DNA of 64,000 nt from NCBI GenBank assembly GCA_037043015.1, contig CM073321.1, positions 9,866,001 to 9,930,000 of the forward strand. The letters are read 5' to 3'. Of the stretch, positions 23,803 through 32,329 are shown in pieces. This stretch comes from Bryum argenteum (Eukaryota; Streptophyta; Bryopsida; Bryales; Bryaceae). Below the pieces are notes generated by a model, which searched no databases, had not been told where the DNA came from, and saw nothing but the letters and a program-made list of their open reading frames with translations. The position numbers and the translations under genes were made by a program. Position 1 is the first letter of the stretch. Each line of letters begins with the position of its first letter.

Positions 23803-25500
23803 TATATATTACAAAAATCTTACAAAATTGCATAGGATCCTTTTTTATTCTTCAAAGGTTTCTGTTATTTGATTCTCAGTGATTATTACACAATGAAAAA
23901 AGAAATCCTATGTTGATTTCTGAAATGCTATATATTCTTTATTCACGGATACATTTTCACTTTAAATTTTGAGAACAAAACCATTTCCAGTCTACTCTTT
24001 AAAGTATAAATCTTCACAAATTCCTAGATGTTTCATACATGAGGCATACATTTGGGTCCAATCAGTTTCTTTCTTCATTATTTCTCTTTTGTAAATTAAT
24101 TGGCCATTGGCTTTATGAATTAAACTTTGAGCCACATGACCTTCAACAGTAACTCTATTCCAATATTGCGTAGTTGAGAATATCGATTGAAGTATCCTCA
24201 TTTTAATATAGGACACTTATTTTCGAACAGCGTCATTGGGTTAAAAATAGGCTATGAGATTGAAGATTCTATAATCCTAAATCCTATGTTGAATGTTGAA
24301 TGTTCAATATTGTACGAGTATATTTTTTGCAATAAATGTGTGATTTATTCCATGTCAATAACATCTTCATCAAAAATGATAAATACAAAATAGATTATTT
24401 TGCACATAATAACTATGCGATGTACAGTACTACAATTGTTATCCACTTAAAATATAACTTAGAACTACACCATACATACACGAGTCCAATATTTCCTTTC
24501 CACACACAATGGTGTTTGCAAAGCTTTGGAACACCAAAACTAGAATTAAAATGAAATCTATCCCAAAATCCCAAGACCCTAAACCGTAAACCCTAAACCC
24601 TATACCGTAGAGGCCTAAAGAGTAATTCATACATCCTAAACCATAAATCATAAATCCTATCTTCAAGTGATGTTATCCACGAGTTACTCTAAATGAAGAA
24701 GAGATGCCTCTTTAAAATATTATATTCTCAAAACAAACAGTAAGAGTTAATTCAGAAATTACTAGAAATTGTGAAGATTATTTTTGTAATCTCTCAAGGC
24801 TACCCTTGTGAAATTGACAAACATTTTGACTTGGGTCACTTTGGAACTCAAGTACTAAATCGTTCATGAACATATTTCCATAAAGAATTTCAAACAAAGA
24901 CTAAATTTAAACAGCTCTTAATGGACTTCAAACCTCAATATTCTAGATGTAGGTTGTAAATTTGGAATTTGGATATGCAAATTTTACCACATGCACTTTG
25001 CGGTGTAAGGAGCACCCAGTAAAAATTAATAAAATATTATTACTTTTGACTTCTTCATCTAAGCTGCCCGAAATAGGAAACCTCCACTTTGGTGGCCATG
25101 GATCTTTAGGGGTTAAGAAGGAATATTTAAACAAAAATAAATTAATGTGTACAATCAAAAACATGGTCTCTAGCTTATAATAAGAATTGGCCTCATGGCC
25201 TTCGCTTTCCTTATAGACAAGGGCAACAACTCCCAATGGCTTCACAAATGGGAAAATTGGCCCCACTATACTGATTGTTAAATGTTTTGTCAAATTCAAG
25301 CTAATAGGGCAACATAACTCAAAAAGTGAGTGAATTGGCTTAGAGATTTGTTGGCCTTCACTCCTCTTATAAAGAATCCCTTATTATAGATTTATTTAAA
25401 GCCGTGCGTACCTTTGTCATAAAACATTCCCGTTTATGACAAAAAGATATTCTCGACATTCCCTTGTCAGAACATTCCCTGTCCATATTGAGACGCCACG
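23736..25500. other. AT-rich spacer between the two gene pairs of the hAT
   Basis: Starts with long T and A homopolymers (23741-23810). It includes two minus-strand open frames with protein-like composition: 24216-23992, containing TQYWNRVTVEGHVAQSLIHK, and 25299-24943, containing LTPKDPWPPKWRFPISG. I recognise no family in either. A telomere-like patch is at 24575-24605. If two elements were fused, the lost internal ends should lie here, but I see no CAGGGATG-type end. Confidence 0.4.
24575..24650. repeat. Short interstitial telomere-like CCCTAAA repeat, degenerate
   Basis: Contains ACCCTAAACCGTAAACCC and TAAACCCTATACCG, imperfect copies of the plant-type CCCTAAA telomere unit, followed by more decayed CCTAAACC words. 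Only two or three units are exact, so chance or low-complexity origin is possible. Confidence 0.4.
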
Positions 25501-25639
25501 TGGACTATACAGGCTAAAAATAGTACTATTTAAATTGCAAATATGTAATGCAGAGAAGTGATCGAAATTGTGGAAACGAGGAGAGTTGGGGAGATGCAAG
25601 TAGAGGAGGGGGAAGGGTGGTACGGGGGAAGAGAGGTAC

Positions 25640-25885
25640 GCCTGGCCGGTCGCCGGTAGCCGGACGCCGGCCCAGTCGCACGACCGGTCGCCGGTCGCTA
25701 GGCCGGTCGGCCGACCGGTCGCCGCTCCCTCGGATCGGTCGGCCGCCATCGGCGGCCCCGACCGACCGATTGGTCGTGCGACCCCGATCGGTCGTACGTC
25801 CATCCAGGCCGCTGGACCGGCGATTTGACCGCTGCCGTTCGGGATCGGACGGTCAGTGCCAGCTAGCCAATGGCGTCCGATACCC
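25640..25885. repeat. CCGGTCGCC/CGACCGGTCG array upstream of the zinc-protein gene
   Basis: Dense overlapping GGCCGGTCGCCGG, CGACCGGTCGCCG and CGGTCGGCCG words end about 150 bp before the start codon at 26039. It is the same class of array as at the other three gene starts of the hAT. Confidence 0.7.
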
Positions 25886-26038
25886 GGTCGGCAGAAATAG
25901 GAGGGGAGGGGCTCATTCTCCCTCACTCTGGTAAACGGGCTGTACATTGTCGCTTTTTTTAAAGCTGCATCGACTGCGTTACTCAGAGTCCGCGTGGGTC
26001 ACCCACGCCCTTACTGTGCATACTTGTCGCTGCTAGAA

Positions 26039-27196
26039 ATGGCGCCGAAGTTTTCACGTTCGAGGGGTGAGGCCAAGTCTCCACGACCAAAGGGCGACCC
26101 TCCAAAAATGGATTGGGAAGCATGGAGTGACCCAAACTGTGTTGCAGAGCCGGGTTGGCGAGAGGAGAGGGCAGATATTTGGAATTGCACCATGTGCAAG
26201 AAGTACGTGAAGATGTATCACATAATGAAGTTATGGCCGCGTCACGAAGCAGAGAAATATGGTCCTTGTCGTGAAGGCCCAGTGAACAGTTGCAAGAGCA
26301 AATATTTTGCGCACAGATATCATAAAGTCACAATGGCGGTTGGAATCAAGAACACCAGGCCAGAACTGATGCTGTATTCTACCATGGCCATGGTCTGGAC
26401 TGAAGTAGTCCTTCACAAGGACATTGACTGGACCACTGTGATAGGTTTGAACGTGCATTTATTGGATCGCAGCAACTGATTCATTCCAACAAATTGGATG
26501 GGACCAAGCGATTGTTATACTACTTATTGAGGACGTTCAGCTGATATGGATGCCCAACTTCAACAACATGGAACTCCAAGGGCATATGGGGGCACTAACC
26601 AAGACTCAAACCATGATGATCGTCAAGCACCAGTATCCTTTGGCACAGGAAGTGAGGGGTATTACCATGGTAACCACCAATTCAGTACTCCTGTGAGTTA
26701 TATGCCACCCCATCAGCAAAACACGTAAAGAGTCGAACGCGAATACGGTAGAGGTGGATCTAGTTCGAACTACCCATCTCCAATGTATACAGGAGGTACA
26801 CATGGTTTAGGAGGTGAGCAGGGTAGCGGATCCAATGCTCAATGCAACTCAAGCCCAACTCATTCTATAAACCCATACAATCATGGAAACCAATACGGTA
26901 TAACATTTGGAAGTCCCGAGTACCGTAGGCCATCACACCCGAAGGAAACATACGAGTATGGAGGTCAATATGATAGAAGATTAGACATTGTTGGCTACAC
27001 AAATTATGGATATGGTCAGAATGCATACGGAAGTAACGACATGCCTTCAGCACCTTTGCTATCTCTTGAGGACGAAGAGGCGAGGTACCAACGAGATCTA
27101 CAACAAGCCACACTTCTAAGTCAGCAGGAATACATTGAACAGCTTGAAGCCGAAAGAAACTTTAGGCAAACTTACTTGTTTGGAGAATCTTCTTGA
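26039..27196 (+). pseudogene. CKKYVKMYH/KLWPR zinc-motif protein with Gly/Tyr/Asn-rich tail
   Basis: Start at 26039 (MAPKFSRSRGEAKSP). Residues about 48-66 read NCTMCKKYVKMYHIMKLWPR, followed by spaced C and H residues (a PCREGP segment, SCKSKYFAHRYHK). This suggests a C2/CH zinc knuckle. The same block lies near the N-terminus of the RING protein at 23262, so the two are paralogous modules. The rest is low-complexity, rich in G, Y, N, Q and S, ending in a Glu/Gln-rich helix (QEYIEQLEAERNF). In-frame stops at 26477, 26528 and 26726 break it, each one transition away from an Arg or Gln codon. No known family is recognised. It is convergent with the kinase gene. Confidence 0.65.
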
Positions 27197-27199
27197 GGA

Positions 27200-27950
27200 C
27201 CACCTTCGTAAACATGATGATGAAGACTCGGATTAAGAATGACAAATCATCATATATAGTGTCATTATAGTGAAGGTTATGTAGTTTTTTGCAACGGATA
27301 ATGTCTACACTATTATTGCACTGCTAGGGGCCAATTTTGAGGATACAGAAATCCATATTTTGTTTATGAATGGATTATCCGATATCGGACTATATCGTTA
27401 TATATTAATATACTATGCAATTTGTTTTTTTACGGATTTTATCGCGATGTCTTTGTATTTTATACTATAAGTTCACTTGGTGGTAATAATTTCTTTTGTA
27501 TGGCTTTAAGCCTTTTTTCACTATTTACACTCTCACCTAACATATGATATGTTATTCAATTCATACAAATAAAGGCATATGTAAGAAAAGTCATATTATG
27601 CTTGACTTGACTTCAGACAAACCATTAATATCACAAGTACGCAAGGTTGATGTAATGAAGAAGTTTCACAATTCATTATATATTCTCAAATATTGTTCAT
27701 GAAGCTTTGGAGATATTTGTATTAAAGGTATTAAGTAATAAAATCAAATGACAAACAATGGAGAAGAAGTCATTCATTGGAATTATTGCAAGGTATATAA
27801 ACAAGAATGTACTTGAAGTAGCTACATATAGAAGGCATGTAATACATTTGACTACAAAAAATTTGCCTACATCTACATGAGGACTTCAATGAAGAATCTA
27901 AAAAGCTAATAAAGCCGCAAGAACTAAAACAGATGCGCAGAACTAATTTA
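27200..27950. other. Convergent AT-rich 3' region
   Basis: AT-rich DNA between the ends of the zinc-protein gene (+) and the kinase gene (-). There are several AATAAA-like words but no open frame worth calling. Confidence 0.45.
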
Positions 27951-28945
27951 CTAATCATACTTGGTGCGATACTGATCATTTGGCACCGGCCAATGGAATG
28001 ATTCCATGAAGCGGTTGACAACGTGGGTTAGCGTATACTTTGCATCAGCCACCATCTCCAAGTATTGGTCAAAAGCATTTGCCAAGTCTTGATTTGACCA
28101 CCGGTCAGGCCCCGTTGTACTTTGGCAATTCTCGTAGGCCGTCGACATGCTCTTTTTGAGGATTCGTTGTGCTATCCGTGCCGTAGCAAACTCCTCCAAA
28201 GCGCAATCAAAAAGGGGAATAACGTCAATGTCATCACTCCGTTTGTACAAGTACGCCACCCCAGGATCCACCCAATATCGTGCTTGTAGAGTATCAATTC
28301 TCTATTGGGGTTTGTGAACGTGTACAAGGACCTCATTTTATCATCCATGCTCGTGCTTAGCCCCCAATTGCATACTCCAATATACACTCGTGATTCATCT
28401 TGAGGGAAGTGAAGAAGTATGTTGTCTGGAGACACATCGTTGTGGAGGTAGTTCAACCGCTGGACTTGACACATGATATGCACTAAAGTCCAAGCAAGCT
28501 CTGTTTGTTTCTTGCGAAACCAGACCAACTGCCAAGCTCGAATACGCTCATCATCAGAATGAGGTGTGAGTTCGATCTCTCCATTAACATCATCTCCATA
28601 TCTTGCACCAAGGGCCAACATCAATCAAATCGTGCCACCATTCCACCAGTACGTATAGCCTTGGAACTTATTTGCATGAATGGCTATATAACGAATAACA
28701 CCTGCATATTGTATCCTCACAGCAAACGCCTCATTCTGATGCTCCACCTTGACCAAGTCTGGTCGTGTCACAGCATGGTTGGGAGTCTTTGCAGCAAATT
28801 CCCAAAACTCTTCAATGGCCACAACCCCTCTTATATGAACTTTGGAAATTGTGCCGTATCCTCCCTTTAGAGTCCTCTTCTCAAGTTCGATGGTACAGGC
28901 CGCGACAGGAATTACTATCAAATTATTCATGCGACCCAGCTCCAT
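27951..28945 (-). pseudogene. Divergent protein-kinase-like protein carried by the hAT
   Basis: Start at 28945 (MELGRMNNLIVIPV). A glycine-loop-like LKGGYGTISKVHI lies at about 28870-28832. The catalytic loop NYLHNDVSPDNILLHF (about 28450-28403) keeps the Asp and Asn of H-x-D-x4-N. The position of DFG reads GVCNWGLS, with Asn in place of the metal-binding Asp, so this copy or the whole lineage may be catalytically weak. A TGA lies near 28625, and a frameshift near 28270 separates the C-lobe (VDPGVAYLYKRSDDIDV onward). Its 5' side abuts the CGGTCG array and the hAT right end. The kinase fold is well supported by the loop; substrate and role are unknown. Confidence 0.7.
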
Positions 28946-28989
28946 TAACCTTCCTTGATCCGTGTGCCACCATCCTATGGAGCCGCGCC

Positions 28990-29255
28990 GGTTTTTATTA
29001 CATGAATACGGCCGATTTTCGGACGGATGCCGCCGACCGGCGCGATCGATCGGCTAACCAATCGGATGGCCGGTGCCGACCGATCGGACGGCCGACAGAG
29101 ACTGTGATCGATCGGACGGCCGACACCGACCGCGCCCCATCCGACGGCCGACCGAGACCGCGACCGATCGGACGGCCTGCGGCCGATCAGGCGACCGCTC
29201 CGACGCCGTCGACCGGTCGTTCGGCCGTGGCCGATCGGATGGTCCTGGGCCGCAC
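28990..29255. repeat. CGATCGGACGGCCG array upstream of the kinase gene
   Basis: Overlapping CCGACCGATCGGACGGCC-type units with a period of about 30 bases lie between the kinase start codon and the hAT right end. Both strands are open but repeat-derived. Confidence 0.7.
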
Positions 29256-29372
29256 ATTACAATCAAATGGTAACAACCTACACTCACAACACAATTTCAA
29301 TGGCTAAAATGCGACCTCCAATACGATCTGACGGTTAAAAAATTTACTACTGTCATAGTAATTCCGATATAC

Positions 29373-29434
29373 CCCCCCGGACGGACGTCCGTCCGACCAA
29401 AAAAACTCAAAAGACGTCCGAATTGACATCCCTA
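29373..29434. repeat. Right terminus of the hAT
   Basis: Ends TGACATCCCTA, the inverse of TAGGGATGTCA, with CGGACGGACGTCCGTCCG palindromes just inside. It matches the left end CAGGGATGTGACAG plus CGGACGTC block. Confidence 0.8.
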
Positions 29435-29442
29435 ATTATATC
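29435..29442. repeat. Right 8-bp target-site duplication of the hAT (ATTATATC)
   Basis: Seven of eight bases equal the left copy at 14069-14076. On the minus strand these bases are the first eight of a methyltransferase-gene exon, directly after a plausible AG acceptor. Confidence 0.85.
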
Positions 29443-30453
29443 CTTTTTTAGAAAATGATGATTTAAAATTTTCTACAAACTTTTGTCCTACCATATTTAC
29501 TCGATAGAGTTTGTGCACCGAGTTTGCTTTTACATAAGACTTCTCAATGCTCTGGTAAGCACAATGCACATTAGAACAGTAACTGATTATGTTCAATGAA
29601 ATACTTAGAAACTTTACAATATTATAAAGGTTAATACAATTCACATTGTATATCTAAATTTTATCAATTAATTTCATGCAATGCTGTCAACATTGTCACA
29701 AGATTTTTGAGTATTGTGCAGTCAACGATATAATACCACTTCAATTCGTTGGCATGATGCATGTCAATGATGGGACGCCATACCTGAAGCTTGTGATTGC
29801 CATCCCAAACGTGAAACATTTTCTTTAAAAAAACTTTTAGCACTAGATCTGCAAGCAATAGTTTGTCAAATTCAGCATTCCTGGTCTTTCAGTGTGCGCT
29901 CCACATAGATTCAATAGCCGGTGTAAGGTTGGCAGAATTTCCTTTGTCATCCTCCAAGGATACAGAAAATGCTCCAAAGCCTTCTATGTAGCCCTTCTTA
30001 ACAAAATGCGCCTGTAGATCCGTGATATCATCTTTGAGAGCAGGCCACATAGCTTGGAGGGACACCAATTGACAAATGGGAATAAACAACCTTGATTTAT
30101 TAACTGGATGGAACTGAAGTTGTTCTATTTTGGATATGGTGTCCACTGATTGCTCTGCTGTTCTTCGTCCTCTTGGTCTTTACAATTTCCTCTTCTTCTT
30201 GTACAACACTGTGCAATTTGCTAATTGAATCCCTAGGATTCCCTTCTCTATCATCTGACTCATCCCCTATGGTTTCATTTTGTGCCCAAGATACTAGAGC
30301 GCGATGTGTTGCTATTAGGACAACATCATATTGGAACAAACCCCTCCAACTTAAGGCCATTGAAAAGAGGAATGTTCCCAAAGCTGCACCAAGCCAAACA
30401 CACGAAACAATCAGCACCAAATGGTAGGATCCAAATGATGGAAGGAACACCAA
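29443..30453 (-). pseudogene. 5' half of the ParB/methyltransferase-like gene interrupted by the hAT
   Basis: On the minus strand an acidic/basic segment (30290-30110, EEEEIVKTKRTKNS) leads by frameshift or intron into 30146-29664. That part reads DTISKIEQLQFHPVNKSRLF, then MWPALKDDITDLQAHFVKKG, then KMFHVWDGNHKLQVWRP. The DGNH-(K/R) turn (29790-29804) followed by a hydrophobic helix resembles motif II of ParB/sulfiredoxin-like domains (DGxHR). One TGA lies at 29888, one transition from CGA. ParB-like domains fused to DNA methyltransferases are known in bacteria and phages, and the same order would hold here once the hAT is removed. The ParB call is inference from one motif. Confidence 0.4.
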
Positions 30454-30743
30454 AATTTAAAGTCCATAGTTGTATCACTTACATCAAAATACATAGCATG
30501 ATTTCAATACTTCAAATTGAAATTAGCTCCTTACAACGAATACTAGATTAACATCAAACTGAATACAACTCAATAAATACTTATATTCTTCTTTTCATTA
30601 TTAAACACCAGACCTGAGAGAAACTGTTGGCGCTGACATAGAAAAATATCTAATATGGAAGCAATCATATTTATCCAAATTGGCACTGACAAACTTGTAA
30701 TCCTAGAAGAGACATGCATTCATTTTTATTAGCGACAACTTAC

Positions 30744-30925
30744 ATTGTCATTGCGGGCACCGACATTCAATATTATACACATACCCATCTCATTGTCAGC
30801 ACCGACATTCAATAATTTGCACATATCCATCTCTTTGCGGGCACCGACATTCAGTAATGTGCACATACACATCTCATTGCCGGCACCGGCATTCAAAAAT
30901 TTGCACATACCCATCTCATTGTCGG
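30744..30925. repeat. 42-bp tandem repeat, four units
   Basis: The core GCACCGACATTC recurs at 30757, 30799, 30841 and 30883 (the last as GCACCGGCATTC), exactly 42 bases apart. The period equals 14 codons and one minus frame stays open across it (MGMCKFLNAGAGNE-type repeats). Stray copies of the core appear near 30955, 31290 and 31335, and a relative is at 32570. Confidence 0.85.
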
Positions 30926-31198
30926 ACCATATTTACAGTAGCTACTTTCCACTGTCGGCACCGGCACTCAAAACATGACATGAACCCAACTCACCTTAAC
31001 ACACCATTGCCTATAATCTAATATCCTTGACAAAATACATGTTCATGAGATGAAAGAGCTACTTACTTTAAGCTTTGACGGAGCACGAAGGGGAAGCTGA
31101 CGAGTCACATGACGAACCATGAAATGAAGCAATTGAAAGAGCAAATCAACATCATAGTTCATCCTTAAAATTTGGATCTCTTGACGTGACAATACGTT

Positions 31199-31480
31199 TC
31201 AGCAATGCGAATGAAATGGTCGGAACTTCTTCTTATTTGCTAGATAAAGAAGAATGGTCGGAAACTCATCATTCATCAACCACATTGCCGGCACCGAAAT
31301 TCTAAATGGCCATTTCATCAACCACATTGCTGGCACCGGCATTCTAAATGGCCATCTTTGTTTGGCGGTCACGTTGATGGCAATCCAGCACTGGCGCTCT
31401 TTCTTGACGGTGGCCATGAGCTCTTTGTAAATATATGGCTTTGCATTGAGCATGCTGTAGAGACAAAAGCTTTGAGTGAG
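31199..31480 (-). pseudogene. Possible exon of unknown identity
   Basis: On the minus strand, after a pyrimidine-rich tract ending CTCTACAG (about 31460), an open segment reads MLNAKPYIYKELMATVKKER then QCWIAINVTAKQRWPF, ending in copies of the CCGGCACC(G/A)A repeat core. It looks exon-like, but I cannot assign a family. Confidence 0.25.
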
Positions 31481-31994
31481 TCTAAAGTGATCTTGATTAA
31501 ACACAAAAAAAAATTTACAGTCATTGTACATCACAAAAAATAAAGACTATATTCGCTATGAATAATTACGTAGGAGAGCTTGTTCAGATGTATAGCATTT
31601 TCACAAATGATAAGAAGCGATAAGCTTGATGATAGAAATGAGCACAAGTATTGCAAATGAGATATAGGACCTGTAAAGCAAGTAGCGGCAAATGATGCAC
31701 ATAGGGTCCTGCATACAACAAATTATACATATGGGAAAAATTAATAGCATAATCCTTGCAAACATATCATTCAGCCTTTGGAGTTTATATTCTGAACCTA
31801 TAGATTATTACTAACGTTAGTGGTAAATCTTCATAAAACTATAGCTATTTGACATCAACAAAAGTGAGATTTCACATGTTGTATAAACAATGAACAAGGT
31901 CATATCATTGGAGATTCATAGCACCCAGAGACTCACAGATTCAAATAGTTCTTTCAACTTGGATAATCACTCGGCGCATTCCTTTTTTGAGATC

Positions 31995-32324
31995 TTAGAG
32001 AACCACGGGAGAGGAAGAACATGTTGCGATATCTGCAATGGTCCAACACATCATATTAGATTGCTACGCTCGTTTTTTTGAAACTGATATGTTGTGCAAG
32101 CAAAGTGATGTCATAGATACGAGGACCTGGTCTTTCTTCTTAAACAGGGCGTTGGAATGGTATCGAAGACGTACCACACATGTTCTTACCCATTTCCATG
32201 TAGAAGTAACCACCCTGACTCCACTCGACACCCCACGAGTTTTTGATGATCCAGTAGGGTGTTCTATTGTCATCCTCACCATAACCCACAACCAATACAG
32301 CGTGATTCACCGTTTGCAAAAGAA
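31995..32324 (-). pseudogene. 3' exons of an aleurain (cathepsin H)-like cysteine protease
   Basis: Two minus-strand exons. The first (32324-32175) follows an AG acceptor and encodes [22 protein letters not shown] and [11 protein letters not shown]. These are the catalytic His and Asn blocks of papain-family (C1A) proteases, and the EMGKNMC tail is typical of plant aleurains. It ends at a GTACGT donor. The second (32032-31995) encodes the ending IATCSSSPVVL and a stop. The junction codon gives Asp where Gly is usual. I did not find the upstream exons carrying the catalytic Cys within the window; the DNA above is repeat-like. It is either the tail of a real gene split by transposons or a captured fragment. 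Confidence 0.75.
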
Positions 32325-32329
32325 CTAGA

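Larger units (their letters stand above)
14077..29434. mobile_element. Large four-gene hAT transposon (15.4 kb)
   Basis: The left end reads CAGGGATGTGACAG then a CGGACGTC block. The right end, read inward, is TAGGGATGTCAATT then CGGACGTC. Short TIRs beginning C/TAGGGATG with an 8-bp target duplication are diagnostic of the hAT superfamily. Inside are a hAT transposase (+), a RING-H2 protein (-), a CKKYVKMYH zinc protein (+) and a kinase-like protein (-), arranged as two convergent pairs. Each pair is flanked on the outside by CGGTCG-rich arrays. The element landed 8 bases into an exon of the methyltransferase/ParB-like gene. It also holds a foldback element (14427-16778) and a 436-bp inverted-repeat element (17799-18234). 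Every gene carries nonsense changes, so this copy is not autonomous. Most plant hATs are 3-5 kb with a single gene. The alternative is two hAT-related units fused into one, with only the outer ends surviving. Confidence 0.75.

Noticed and set aside
23736-25500. Hidden internal hAT ends separating two elements
   Set aside because: I looked for CAGGGATG or CATCCCTR near both edges of the spacer and found none, so one composite element is the simpler reading.
30740-31340. CRISPR-like array
   Set aside because: The repeated core has no constant spacer structure, units are tandem without unique spacers, and the genome is eukaryotic.
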